Source: Actinotalea sp. (GTDB taxonomy: Bacteria > Actinomycetota > Actinomycetes > Actinomycetales > Cellulomonadaceae). From it: 20,535 nt of DNA. The stretch is from assembly GCA_014360395.1 (NCBI GenBank), contig JACIXM010000037.1:1-20535 (forward strand). Reading direction: 5' to 3'. The first letter of the stretch is position 1. Each line of letters starts with the position of its first letter. The position numbers and the translations under genes were made by a program. The notes under the pieces are model-generated. The model was not told the origin of the DNA. It searched no databases and saw nothing but the letters and a program-made list of their open reading frames with translations. Positions 7,769 through 15,479 of the stretch are shown here, in pieces.

Positions 7769-9004
7769 ATGCCCTCCCCCAGCGCCCCGGACCGCTCGAC
7801 GCGCCGCCGGACCGCCGTCGTCCTCACCGCCCTCCTCGTCCCCGCCGCGCTGGCCACCATCGCGGGCCTCGTGGCCCTGTGGCCGTCCGGCGACCGGCCC
7901 ACCACGGGCATCGTCGCCCTCGACGCGGAGTACCCGCGCGCCCAGGTCGTCTCCGTGCAGGAAGAGGTGTGCCGCGGCACCAGCGAGGACCGCCTGCCCG
8001 ACGGCACGGTGCCGGAGAGCGTGCGGTGCCTCAGCGTGGTCGCCACGGTGCTCGACGGTGAGGCGGCCGGCACCGAGGTCGACGTCTGGGCCCTGCCCAC
8101 CCTCACGACGGCGGACCTGCCGCCCGGGACGCGCATCGTCCTCGAGCGGTACCTCGCGACCGACACCGAGCCGGAGGTGTGGGTGTTCCACGACGTCGCG
8201 CGCACCGCGCCGCTGGGCGTCCTGGCCGCCGCGTTCGCCGTCGTCGTCACGGCCGTGGCGGGACTGCGGGGGCTCCGTGCGATCGCCGGCCTGGCGATCG
8301 CCTTCGGCGTCGTCGCCGTCTTCATGCTCCCCGCGCTGCTGGAGGGCAGGGACCCGCTGGCTGTCGGCCTGGCCGGCAGTGCGGCGATCATGTTCGTGGT
8401 CCTCTACCTCGCGCACGGCTTCTCCCTGCGCACGACGACGGCGCTCCTCGGCACCTTCGCCGGGCTCGGCGTCACGGCCGTGCTCGGCGTCCTGGCCGCC
8501 AACGCCGCCCGCCTCAACGGCGTGACGAGCGAGGACGAGTACCGGCTCGCGCAGCTGACCGGTCAGCTCGACGGCACCCAGCTGCGCGGCCTGTTCCTGT
8601 GCGGGGTGGTCCTGGCAGGCCTCGGCGTGCTCAACGACGTGACGATCACGCAGGCGTCGGCGGTCTGGGAGCTGCGGGCCGCCGACCCGTCCGCGCAGCC
8701 ACGGACGCTCTTCCGCGGCGGGATGCGGATCGGTCGGGACCACATCGCCTCGACCGTCTACACGATCACGTTCGCCTACGCGGGCGCGGCCCTGCCGGTC
8801 CTCCTCCTGCTGGAGGTCTACCAGCTGCCCTGGGCGCTGACGATCGGTGGCGGGGAGTTCGCGCAGGAGATCGCCCGGACGCTCGTGGGGTCCATCGGCC
8901 TCGTGCTGGCCATCCCGCTCACGACGGCGATCGCCGCCGCCGTCGTCACGCGTCTGCCGGTACGGCAGGTCCGCCGGGAGGGTGCTGGGCACGCCCACGT
9001 GTGA
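7769..9004 (+). CDS. YibE/F-family multi-spanning membrane protein, paralog 1
   Basis: 411 residues. One N-terminal helix (about 15-37, ending LVALWPS) precedes an external domain of roughly 100 residues containing two cysteines (EEVCRG and VRCLS). It is followed by about seven further helices from residue 145 on. Family marks: [15 protein letters not shown], then the highly conserved block [35 protein letters not shown], and [15 protein letters not shown] near the end. The family is widespread in Firmicutes and Actinobacteria with no firmly known substrate, and transport is the usual guess. The start at the second in-frame ATG is chosen because the first (7718) would overlap dusB and adds an unconserved Pro/His-rich tail. 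The last 59 bases overlap the convergent paralog. Confidence 0.88.
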   Translation: MPSPSAPDRSTRRRTAVVLTALLVPAALATIAGLVALWPSGDRPTTGIVALDAEYPRAQVVSVQEEVCRGTSEDRLPDGTVPESVRCLSVVATVLDGEAAGTEVDVWALPTLTTADLPPGTRIVLERYLATDTEPEVWVFHDVARTAPLGVLAAAFAVVVTAVAGLRGLRAIAGLAIAFGVVAVFMLPALLEGRDPLAVGLAGSAAIMFVVLYLAHGFSLRTTTALLGTFAGLGVTAVLGVLAANAARLNGVTSEDEYRLAQLTGQLDGTQLRGLFLCGVVLAGLGVLNDVTITQASAVWELRAADPSAQPRTLFRGGMRIGRDHIASTVYTITFAYAGAALPVLLLLEVYQLPWALTIGGGEFAQEIARTLVGSIGLVLAIPLTTAIAAAVVTRLPVRQVRREGAGHAHV

Positions 9005-10133
9005 GGGCTCCGGTGGTCACCGCCCCCGCGGTGACCACCAGCGCGGCGATGGCCGTGGTCAGGGGGATCGCCGCGACGAGCCCGATCGAGCCGACCAGCG
9101 TACGCACCACCTCCTCGGCGATCTCCCCGGCGGTGAGCGTCCGGGTCAGCGGCTGGTCGTACAGGCTGATCAGCAGCATGATCGGCAGCGCCGCGCCGAC
9201 GTACGCGAAAGCGATCGTGTACACGGTCGAGGCGATGTGGTCCCGGCCGATGCGCATCCCCCGCCGGAACAGGTCCCAGCGGCCCAGTCCCGGCGCGATC
9301 GCCCGGAGCTCCCAGACGGCAGAGGCCTGCGTGATCGTGACGTCGTTGAGCACGCCCAGGCCGGCGAGGATGATCCCGCAGAGCACGACCCCGCGCATGT
9401 CCACGTCCGGGGCCAGGCCGGGCAGCAGGAGCGCGTCCTCACTGGTCAGACCGGTGAGCACGGCGGCCCGCGTCGACCACGAGGCCAGCACCGCCGTGAG
9501 GGAGACGCCCAGGACCGTGCCCAGCAGCGCCGTCGTCGTGCGGGCGTTGAGGCCGTGCGCGAGGTAGAGGGTGGCGAAGAGCGCTGCCGAGGCGGTCACC
9601 AGGGCGACGAGCAACGGCGGCTGACCGGCGAGCAGGGCGGGCAGGGTGAACACCGCGATGAGGCCGAGCGAGACGACCAGGCCGACGATCGCCGCGACGC
9701 CGCGCCACCGGGCCACGACCACGACGAGGACGGCGTAGGCGACCGCGAGCAGCCCGATCGGGGCGTCGCGGACGAAGTCCACCCAGACCAGCGGCACCTC
9801 CTCGGACCGGATCGTCAGGAGCAGGACCCGGTCACCCTCGGCGACGCCCGCGGCCAGCGCCTCCGGCGGCACCTGCGCGAGCGCGAATCCGCTGCCCTCG
9901 ACGTCCACCTCGAGCAGGCGCGCCTCCGGCAGCACGCGCAGCACGTCCGCCTGCACGTAGGAGGAGCCCTCCGCGGCCGTGGGGATCCGCTCGGGGCGCT
10001 GCTCGGCCGACGGCCACAGGGCGACGAGGCCGACGACGGTGAGGACCGCGATCGGCAGGACGCACAGGGCGAGGACCCACCGCACGCGCGTCCCGGCGCG
10101 CGGCGCGTCCCCCTGCCCGTGCGCGTGCGTCAC
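8946..10133 (-). CDS. YibE/F-family multi-spanning membrane protein, paralog 2
   Basis: 395 residues from the GTG at 10133, which overlaps the TGA of glyS (GTGA), so it is translationally coupled to glyS. Layout matches paralog 1: helix at about 18-40 ending LVALWPS, an external domain (about 41-127) without cysteines, then seven or so helices with [15 protein letters not shown], the shared [19 protein letters not shown] block (residues 260-278), [16 protein letters not shown] and [15 protein letters not shown]. Lack of the external Cys pair suggests a different partner from paralog 1. The N-terminus carries a short His-containing head (THAHGQG). Its last 59 bases lie antisense to the end of paralog 1. 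The substrate is unknown. Confidence 0.87.
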   Translation of the reverse strand: MTHAHGQGDAPRAGTRVRWVLALCVLPIAVLTVVGLVALWPSAEQRPERIPTAAEGSSYVQADVLRVLPEARLLEVDVEGSGFALAQVPPEALAAGVAEGDRVLLLTIRSEEVPLVWVDFVRDAPIGLLAVAYAVLVVVVARWRGVAAIVGLVVSLGLIAVFTLPALLAGQPPLLVALVTASAALFATLYLAHGLNARTTTALLGTVLGVSLTAVLASWSTRAAVLTGLTSEDALLLPGLAPDVDMRGVVLCGIILAGLGVLNDVTITQASAVWELRAIAPGLGRWDLFRRGMRIGRDHIASTVYTIAFAYVGAALPIMLLISLYDQPLTRTLTAGEIAEEVVRTLVGSIGLVAAIPLTTAIAALVVTAGAVTTGALTRGRAQHPPGGPAVPADA

Positions 10134-11518
10134 GCCCCGACGAGGCGGGCGCCGAGGTAGGCGGTCACCTGGTCCAGACTCACCCGCTCCTGGCTCATCG
10201 TGTCGCGCGAGCGGATGGTGACGGCCTGGTCCTGCAGGCTGTCGAAGTCCACCGTGATGCAGAACGGCGTGCCGATCTCGTCCTGGCGGCGGTAGCGGCG
10301 GCCGATCGCCCCGGCGTCGTCGAACTCGACGTTCCAGAGCCGGCGCAGCTCGGTGGCCAGGTCGCGCGCGACCGGGGAGAGGTCCTCGTGGCGGGACAGC
10401 GGCAGGACCGCTGCCTTGACCGGGGCCAGGCGAGGGTCCAGGCGCAGGACGGTCCGCTTGTCCACCCCGCCCTTGGTGTTGGGCGCCTCGTCCTCGGCGT
10501 ACGCCTCGATGAGGAAGGCCATGAGGGACCGCGTCAGGCCCGCCGCCGGCTCGATGACGTACGGCACCCAGCGCTCGTTCTTGGCCTGGTCGAAGTAGGA
10601 CAGGTCCTGGCCCGAGTGCTCGGAGTGCGTCCGCAGGTCGAAGTCGGTGCGGTTCGCGATCCCCTCGAGCTCGCCCCACTCCGAACCGCTGAAGCCGAAG
10701 CGGTACTCGATGTCGACCGTGCGGGTGGAGTAGTGCGACAGCTTCTCCTGGGGGTGCTCGTACAGACGGAGGTTGTCGCGGGAGATGCCGAGGTCGACGT
10801 ACCAGTCGGTGCGGGTGTCGATCCAGTACTGGTGCCACTGGGCGTCGGTCCCCGGCTCGACGAAGAACTCCATCTCCATCTGCTCGAACTCGCGCGTGCG
10901 GAAGATGAAGTTGCCCGGGGTGATCTCGTTGCGGAAGGACTTGCCGATCTGCCCGATGCCGAACGGCGGCTTCTTGCGGGCGCTGGACATGACCTGGGCG
11001 AAGTTCACGAAGATGCCCTGGGCCGTCTCGGGCCGCAGGTAGTGCAGACCGGACTCGTCCTCGACCGGGCCGAGGTACGTCTTCAGCATCATGTTGAAGT
11101 CGCGCGGCTCGGTCCACTGGCCGCGGGTGCCGCAGTTCGGGCACGGGATGTCGGCCAGGCCGTTCTCGACGGTGCGGCCCTTCTTCTCCTCGTACTCCTC
11201 GATGAGCTGGTCCTCGCGGAAGCGCTTGTGGCAGCTGAGGCACTCGGTGAGCGGGTCGGTGAAGACGCCGACGTGGCCGGACGCGACCCACACCTGGCGC
11301 GGGAGGATGACGGAGGAGTCCAGGCCGACGATGTCCTCACGGCCGGTCACCATCGCCTTCCACCACTGGCGCTTGATGTTCTCCTTGAGCTCCACGCCGA
11401 GGGGCCCGTAGTCCCAGGCGGAGCGGGTGCCGCCGTAGATCTCGCCCGAGGGGAACACGAACCCGCGACGCTTCGCGAGGTTGGTGACGGCATCGAGGCG
11501 GGACGGCGTGGCGGCCAC
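10130..11518 (-). CDS. glyS: Glycyl-tRNA synthetase (alpha2 type)
   Basis: 462 residues, charging tRNA-Gly in the cytoplasm. It is the single-chain class II enzyme of Gram-positives, not the alpha2beta2 form. Seen: [15 protein letters not shown] with WDYGPLG at the N-terminus; four zinc-type cysteines C93/C96 (CLSCHKRF) and C126/C129 (CPNCG); [10 protein letters not shown] (161-170); class II motif 2 [20 protein letters not shown] (about 195-214); motif 3 near [17 protein letters not shown]; and a C-terminal anticodon-binding domain from [16 protein letters not shown]. The GTG at 11518 is chosen because CAGGAG lies six to seven bases upstream and the length then equals the family norm. An upstream in-frame extension to 11704 runs through a low-complexity untranslated leader. 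Confidence 0.96.
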   Translation of the reverse strand: MAATPSRLDAVTNLAKRRGFVFPSGEIYGGTRSAWDYGPLGVELKENIKRQWWKAMVTGREDIVGLDSSVILPRQVWVASGHVGVFTDPLTECLSCHKRFREDQLIEEYEEKKGRTVENGLADIPCPNCGTRGQWTEPRDFNMMLKTYLGPVEDESGLHYLRPETAQGIFVNFAQVMSSARKKPPFGIGQIGKSFRNEITPGNFIFRTREFEQMEMEFFVEPGTDAQWHQYWIDTRTDWYVDLGISRDNLRLYEHPQEKLSHYSTRTVDIEYRFGFSGSEWGELEGIANRTDFDLRTHSEHSGQDLSYFDQAKNERWVPYVIEPAAGLTRSLMAFLIEAYAEDEAPNTKGGVDKRTVLRLDPRLAPVKAAVLPLSRHEDLSPVARDLATELRRLWNVEFDDAGAIGRRYRRQDEIGTPFCITVDFDSLQDQAVTIRSRDTMSQERVSLDQVTAYLGARLVGA

Positions 11519-11539
11519 GGTGAGCTCCTGGTGGATGCG

Positions 11540-11562
11540 GTCCGCGCGTGGCTCGCGCGGAC
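11540..11562 (-). promoter_or_regulatory. Hairpin in the glyS 5' leader
   Basis: GTCCGCGCG and CGCGCGGAC (11540-11548 and 11554-11562) form a perfect 9-bp stem around a five-base loop, about ten bases upstream of the glyS Shine-Dalgarno. A TAGCCT box at 11589-11584 could start a transcript near 11577, placing the hairpin wholly within a leader of about 60 bases. It is too short for a T-box or glycine riboswitch. Its role is unknown. Confidence 0.4.
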
Positions 11563-11583
11563 GGGACGGGCGACGAACGCCCC

Positions 11584-11589
11584 AGGCTA
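11584..11589 (-). promoter_or_regulatory. Possible -10 box for glyS
   Basis: TAGCCT fits TANNNT and predicts a start near 11577, leaving a leader of about 60 bases with a normal Shine-Dalgarno. No clear -35 is seen, so confidence is low. Confidence 0.3.
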
Positions 11590-11697
11590 GCGCCCGCGGG
11601 CGAGCCCCACACCGCGCCCGCACCGGGCCCGCACCGGGCCGGACCCACCCCCACCGCCGGCCGGGGGTCGCGTCGCCGACCCGCCCGGATCGCGAAG

Positions 11698-11727
11698 TTG
11701 ACAATCATTTTCACCCCCACTGAGAAT
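11698..11727 (+). promoter_or_regulatory. Promoter of the zinc operon (-35/-10)
   Basis: A perfect -35 TTGACA (11698-11703) is separated by 18 bases from GAGAAT (11722-11727). Seven bases later is ATG at 11735, consistent with transcription beginning at or next to that codon. This is the only head in the window with a textbook -35. Confidence 0.6.
11699..11713 (+). promoter_or_regulatory. Zur box 1
   Basis: TGACAATCATTTTCA is a 15-bp near-palindrome matching the actinobacterial Zur pattern TGA-AAT-AT-TCA. It covers most of the -35 hexamer (TTGACA starts at 11698), so bound Zur would block RNA polymerase. The zur gene itself is the fourth gene of the operon. Confidence 0.75.
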
Positions 11728-11735
11728 GAGTCTCA
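11721..11735 (+). promoter_or_regulatory. Zur box 2, over the -10 and start codon
   Basis: TGAGAATGAGTCTCA is a second palindromic Fur/Zur-type box. Its centre is 22 bp from that of box 1, about two helical turns, favouring side-by-side dimers on one face. It overlaps the -10 element and reaches the first base of the preferred znuA ATG (11735). Confidence 0.68.
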
Positions 11736-12829
11736 TGCTGCTCCACCGAGTCCTCGCCCCCCGCACGCGCCGGGCGCGCGCCGCCCTGCCCGCCCTCGTC
11801 GCCGCCGGCGCTCTCACCCTCGCGGCCTGCGGCCCGGCCGACGACGGCACACCGCCGGCCGCCGAGGAGCCGGACGCGGCCCCGGCCGTCGAGCCGCTGC
11901 AGGTCCTGGCGTCCTTCTACGCGCTGCAGTACGCGGTGCAGCAGGTCGGCGGAGACCTGGTGGAGGTCGGGTCCCTGACGCCGGCCGGGGCCGAGCCGCA
12001 CGACGTCGAGCTGTCGCCGGCCGCCCTGCGCGAGATGAGCCGGGCCGACGCGGTCGTGTACCTGTCGACCTTCCAGCCCGCCGTCGACGACGCCATCGCC
12101 TCGCGCGAGCCCGAGAACCTGCTCGACGTCTTCGACGCGGCGGACCTGCGCCCGGTCCCGGACGAGCACGACCACGACGACCACGCCGACGAGGACGACC
12201 ACGACCACGACGGGGACGGGCACCAGGACCACGCGCCGGAGGACCACGTCGACGAGGAGCACGCCGACGAGGCCGAGGAGCGCCACACCACCGACGACGG
12301 CCACGACCACGGCGGCCTCGACCCCCACTTCTGGCTCGACCCGACGCGGCTGGCGACGGTCGGCGAGGAGATCGCGGCCCTGCTGTCCGACGTCGCCCCG
12401 GAGCACGCGGACACGTTCGCGGCCAACGCGGCCGCCTTCACCGAGGACCTGGCGGCCCTCGACGAGGAGCTGAGCACCGGCCTGGCGAGCTGCGAGCGCG
12501 ACGTCGTCATCACCGGTCACACCGCCTTCGGCTACCTGGCCGAGCGCTACGGGTTCACCGAGATCGGCATCGCCGGCATCGACCCGGAGACCGAGCCCTC
12601 GCCGGCGCGGCTGCGGGCCATCGCCGAGGAGGCGCGGCTGCACGGCGTCACGGCGGTGTACACGGACTCGGCCGCCAGCCCGGCGGTCGCCGACGCGCTC
12701 GCCCGCGACCTGGGGCTGGAGGTCCTCGTCCTGGACCCGGTCGAGTCCCAGGCCGACCCGGCCACCGACTACCGTGGCGTCATGGAGTCCAACCTCGAGG
12801 CCCTGCGCACCGGGCTGGGGTGTGAGTGA
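11735..12829 (+). CDS. znuA: High-affinity zinc ABC transporter, substrate-binding lipoprotein
   Basis: 364 residues. It captures Zn(II) at the cell surface and passes it to ZnuB/ZnuC. A lipoprotein signal ends LAAC with lipidated C32. Cluster A-I fold marks are present with zinc-ligand histidines H89 (AEPHD), H198 (LDPHFW) and H262 (TGHTAFGY) and an acidic residue at D311 (TDSAASP). Between about 144 and 194 lies a long His/Asp/Glu-rich loop (HDHDDHADEDDHDHD and onward), the zinc-sensing or zinc-gathering loop typical of ZnuA rather than MntA. An ATG three codons earlier (11726) is possible, but the -10 box overlaps it, so a transcript from this promoter would not contain it. Neither start has a Shine-Dalgarno. 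The TGA overlaps the GTG of znuC. Confidence 0.93.
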   Translation: MLLHRVLAPRTRRARAALPALVAAGALTLAACGPADDGTPPAAEEPDAAPAVEPLQVLASFYALQYAVQQVGGDLVEVGSLTPAGAEPHDVELSPAALREMSRADAVVYLSTFQPAVDDAIASREPENLLDVFDAADLRPVPDEHDHDDHADEDDHDHDGDGHQDHAPEDHVDEEHADEAEERHTTDDGHDHGGLDPHFWLDPTRLATVGEEIAALLSDVAPEHADTFAANAAAFTEDLAALDEELSTGLASCERDVVITGHTAFGYLAERYGFTEIGIAGIDPETEPSPARLRAIAEEARLHGVTAVYTDSAASPAVADALARDLGLEVLVLDPVESQADPATDYRGVMESNLEALRTGLGCE

Positions 12830-13608
12830 CCGACGTCCTGACGGCCACGGGCCTGCGCGTCTCCCTCGGGGGCGCGACCATCCTGCACGACGTCGACCTC
12901 ACCGTCACCGACGGTGAGGTCGTCGGCCTGCTCGGCGCGAACGGCTCGGGCAAGTCGACCCTGGTCCGCGCCCTGGTCGGCGTCGTCCCGCACGAGCGGG
13001 GCACCGTGCGCCTCTTCGGCGAGCCGCTGGGTCGCCGGACCCCGTGGAAGCGCATCGGGTACGTGCCCCAGCGGGTCGCCGTCGGCTCCGGCGTCCCGGC
13101 GACCGCCCACGAGGTCGTGATCTCCGGGCTGCTGCACGGACGCCGCCTCGTGCCGCCGCGGCACGCCCGCCGGCGCGCGAGCGAGGCGCTGGAGCTCGTC
13201 GGCCTGGACCACCTCGGCCACCGCGCGTGCCAGGAGCTGTCCGGCGGCCAGCAGCAGCGGGTCCTCATCGCCCGCGCTCTCGTGCGCCGGCCCGACCTCC
13301 TGCTCCTCGACGAGCCCGTCGCGGGCGTGGACCTGCCCAGCCAGCAGGCCTTCGCCGACGCCCTGCGCGACCTCGCCGCGACCGGGACCACGGTGGTCGT
13401 CGTGCTGCACGAGCTCGGCGCGCTCGCCCCACTCGTGCGGCGCGCCGTCGTCCTGCGCCACGGGCGCGTCGTGCACGACGGCGCCCCACCCGCCCCGGCC
13501 CCCGGCCACGCGGGCCCCAGCCACGACCACGTGCACCCGCACGAGGACGTCGGGAGCGCTCCGGCGGACCCGCTGGGCCTGTCCGGCACCGTGGGGTGGA
13601 CCGCATGA
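12826..13608 (+). CDS. znuC: Zinc ABC transporter ATP-binding protein
   Basis: 260 residues, the cytoplasmic ATPase of the zinc importer. Walker A GANGSGKST (37-45), Q-loop region YVPQR (79-83), signature LSGGQQQR (138-145), Walker B LLLLDEP (158-164) and H-loop H195 are all intact. An unusual C-terminal tail of about 45 residues contains a His cluster (HAGPSHDHVHPHED, about 228-241), plausibly a zinc sensor or ligand. The GTG start at 12826 overlaps the znuA stop (GTGA), and the end overlaps znuB (ATGA), so synthesis of the three subunits should be coupled. Confidence 0.94.
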   Translation: MTDVLTATGLRVSLGGATILHDVDLTVTDGEVVGLLGANGSGKSTLVRALVGVVPHERGTVRLFGEPLGRRTPWKRIGYVPQRVAVGSGVPATAHEVVISGLLHGRRLVPPRHARRRASEALELVGLDHLGHRACQELSGGQQQRVLIARALVRRPDLLLLDEPVAGVDLPSQQAFADALRDLAATGTTVVVVLHELGALAPLVRRAVVLRHGRVVHDGAPPAPAPGHAGPSHDHVHPHEDVGSAPADPLGLSGTVGWTA

Positions 13609-14531
13609 CCGCCGTCGACGAGGTCCTCGGGATGCTCTCGGACCCGTTCATGCAGCGCGCGCTGATCGTCGCCGCCCTCGTCGGCCTCAGCGCCCCGGTC
13701 ATCGGGACGTACCTCGTCCAGCGACGGCTCGCGCTGCTGGGCGACGGGATCGGCCACGTCGCACTGACCGGCGTCGCGCTGGGCTGGTTGGCCGGCACCT
13801 GGCTGGAGGTGGCCCGCCAGGACGCGCTGGCCCTCCCGGGAGCGGTGCTGGCCGCCGTCGTCGGCGCCGTCGCGATCGAGGTGGTCCGCGCCCGGGGGCG
13901 GACCAGCGGTGACGTGGCGCTCGCCCTCCTGTTCTACGGCGGCATCGCCGGCGGTGTCCTCATCATCGGGCAGGCGGGCGGCACCAGCGCCAACCTCGTC
14001 GGCTACCTCTTCGGCTCGATCTCGACGGTCTCCACCAGCGACGTGTGGCTGACGGTGGTCCTGTCGGCCGTCGTCCTCGCCGTCGGGGTGGGGCTGCGGA
14101 CCGCGCTGTTCGCCGTCTCCCAGGACGAGGAGTTCGCCCGCGCCGGTGGCATCCCCGTGCGTGCGCTCAACCTGCTCATCGCGGTCGTGGCCGCCCTGAC
14201 GGTCACCGTCGCCATGCGCGTAGTCGGGCTGCTGCTGGTCAGCGCACTCATGATCGTCCCGGTCGCCGTCGCTCAGCTCATGGCGTCCTCGTTCCACCGC
14301 ACGATGGCGATCGCGATGACCATCGGCGTGGTCGTCACGGTCTCCGGGCTCAGCATCACCTACTGGGAGGACGCCGCGCCCGGGGCCATGATCGTCGTCC
14401 TGGCGATCGGCCTGTACGCCCTGACCGCTGTCCTGCGGCCGCTCGTGCGGCGTCTGCGGCCGCGGCCGCCGGGCGACCCCCACCCGCAGCTCGAGGACGA
14501 CGTCCAGCTCACCGCACCGAGGACCACCTGA
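13605..14531 (+). CDS. znuB: Zinc ABC transporter permease
   Basis: 308 residues with about eight membrane helices, forming the channel for zinc with ZnuC. Family marks: GTYLVQRRLALLGDGIGHVA (about 33-52), the GTSANLVGYLFGSI segment, DEEFARAGGIPVRALN and VVGLLLVSALMIVPVAVAQL. The C-terminal tail is Arg/Pro-rich and cytoplasmic. The ATG overlaps the znuC stop by four bases. Its TGA shares its last base with the ATG of zur (TGATG). Context with znuA, znuC and zur fixes zinc, rather than manganese, as the likely metal. Confidence 0.94.
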   Translation: MTAVDEVLGMLSDPFMQRALIVAALVGLSAPVIGTYLVQRRLALLGDGIGHVALTGVALGWLAGTWLEVARQDALALPGAVLAAVVGAVAIEVVRARGRTSGDVALALLFYGGIAGGVLIIGQAGGTSANLVGYLFGSISTVSTSDVWLTVVLSAVVLAVGVGLRTALFAVSQDEEFARAGGIPVRALNLLIAVVAALTVTVAMRVVGLLLVSALMIVPVAVAQLMASSFHRTMAIAMTIGVVVTVSGLSITYWEDAAPGAMIVVLAIGLYALTAVLRPLVRRLRPRPPGDPHPQLEDDVQLTAPRTT

Positions 14532-14947
14532 TGCAGCGCATGACCCGGCAGCGCACCGCCGTCGCCGACGCCCTGTCGACCGTCGAGGACTTCCGCAGCG
14601 CGCAGCAGCTGCACGAGCTGCTGCGGGACCAGGGCCACGGCATCGGCCTGGCGACCGTGTACCGCACGCTGCAGGCCCTCGCCGAGGCCGGCGTGGTCGA
14701 CGTGCTGCGGACCGCCGACGGCGAGTCCGTGTACCGCCGGTGCGAGCGTCGCGAGCACCACCACCACCTCGTCTGCCGGACCTGCGGCGCGACCGTGGAG
14801 ATCGACGGCCCCGCGGTCGAGTCCTGGGCCGACCGCATCGCTGCCAGCCACGGGTTCACGGACATCACCCACACCGTCGAGCTGTTCGGCACGTGCGCCG
14901 CGTGCGCCGCCGCGTCCGGACAGGACGACGTCGCGACGGGCGGCTGA
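14531..14947 (+). CDS. zur: Zinc uptake regulator, Fur family
   Basis: 138 residues, a dimeric zinc-responsive repressor. The N-terminal winged helix includes LATVYRTLQALAEAGVVDVL (about 40-59). The dimerisation domain has structural zinc cysteines C82/C85 (CRTC) and C122/C125 (CAAC), and regulatory-site candidates C71, H76-H79, E90, H107 and H114. Zur is preferred over Fur because it sits in the znu operon, has the four-Cys site, and two Zur-type boxes lie on the operon promoter. This implies negative autoregulation. The start has GAGGA seven bases upstream inside znuB. Only one base separates its TGA from the next GTG. Confidence 0.94.
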   Translation: MQRMTRQRTAVADALSTVEDFRSAQQLHELLRDQGHGIGLATVYRTLQALAEAGVVDVLRTADGESVYRRCERREHHHHLVCRTCGATVEIDGPAVESWADRIAASHGFTDITHTVELFGTCAACAAASGQDDVATGG

Positions 14948-14948
14948 C

Positions 14949-15479
14949 GTGCCCCGCTGGCTCGAGAGCTGGCCGTTCGTCTGGCTGTACCTCTTCTTCG
15001 TCCTGGGCGCCGCCCTGCGGTCCCAGGCGCTGTACTGGCTCGGCCGCGGCGTCGCCGCCGGTGCGCTGCGGACCCGCTGGTCCGAACGTCTCGACGGCCC
15101 GCGGACGCGCCGCGCGGTGCGGCTCATCGAGCGGTGGGGCATGCCCGTGGTCCCGCTGTCCTTCCTGACCGTCGGCCTCCAGTCGGCCGTGCACGGCGCC
15201 TCGGGCCTGCTGCGCCTGCACTGGCTGCGCTACACGTTGTGGTCGGTCCCGGGCTGGCTGGTGTGGGCGCTCGTGTGGACCGGTGGTGGGACGGTCGCGG
15301 TCTACGGCGCCGTCGCGCTCGCCGCGCGGTCGCCGTGGGCGCTCGTCGGGGTGCTGCTGGTCGCCGTCGCCGCGGTGACGGTCCTCGTCCTGCGCCGACG
15401 GCGACGACGCGAGGCCGAGGAGGCGGTGGACGCGCTCGCCGAGCAGGCGCACGACGACGCCGCGCCCTCGGCCCCCTGA
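14949..15479 (+). CDS. DedA/VTT-domain-like membrane protein in the zinc operon
   Basis: 176 residues from a GTG one base after the zur stop. Resemblance to the DedA (SNARE-associated, VTT) family is seen in GAALRSQALYWLGRGVAAG, then an Arg-rich linker, ERWGMPVVPLSFLTVG, the re-entrant-like VHGASGLLRLHWLRY, and PGWLVWALVWTGGG. Two more hydrophobic stretches lie at about 112-126 and 130-148, ending in RRRRRR and an acidic tail. DedA proteins are involved in lipid flipping and envelope homeostasis. The protein is shorter than most (about 200) and lacks the usual acidic residue before the first YW-[IL]-GR, where it has R24-S-Q. Close coupling to zur suggests zinc-controlled expression. A zinc role is inference. 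Confidence 0.72.
   Translation: MPRWLESWPFVWLYLFFVLGAALRSQALYWLGRGVAAGALRTRWSERLDGPRTRRAVRLIERWGMPVVPLSFLTVGLQSAVHGASGLLRLHWLRYTLWSVPGWLVWALVWTGGGTVAVYGAVALAARSPWALVGVLLVAVAAVTVLVLRRRRRREAEEAVDALAEQAHDDAAPSAP

Noticed and set aside
11610..11645. Tandem direct repeat of about 11 bases (CGCACCGGGCC twice) between glyS and znuA
   Set aside because: Only two units, in a low-complexity GC stretch, with no link to the promoters. Probably slippage rather than a binding site.
11519..11697. T-box or glycine riboswitch ahead of glyS
   Set aside because: The region is too short, has no T-box sequence or specifier loop, and no tandem glycine aptamer cores. Only a simple hairpin is seen.
11519..11704. 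In-frame N-terminal extension of glyS
   Set aside because: The added 62 residues are Arg/Pro/Gly filler, the GTG at 11518 has a good Shine-Dalgarno, and the normal length is reached without the extension.
12160..12320. Repeated GAC/CAC-rich DNA resembling a tandem repeat
   Set aside because: It is the coding sequence of the His/Asp loop of ZnuA, and the repeat has no regular unit at the DNA level.
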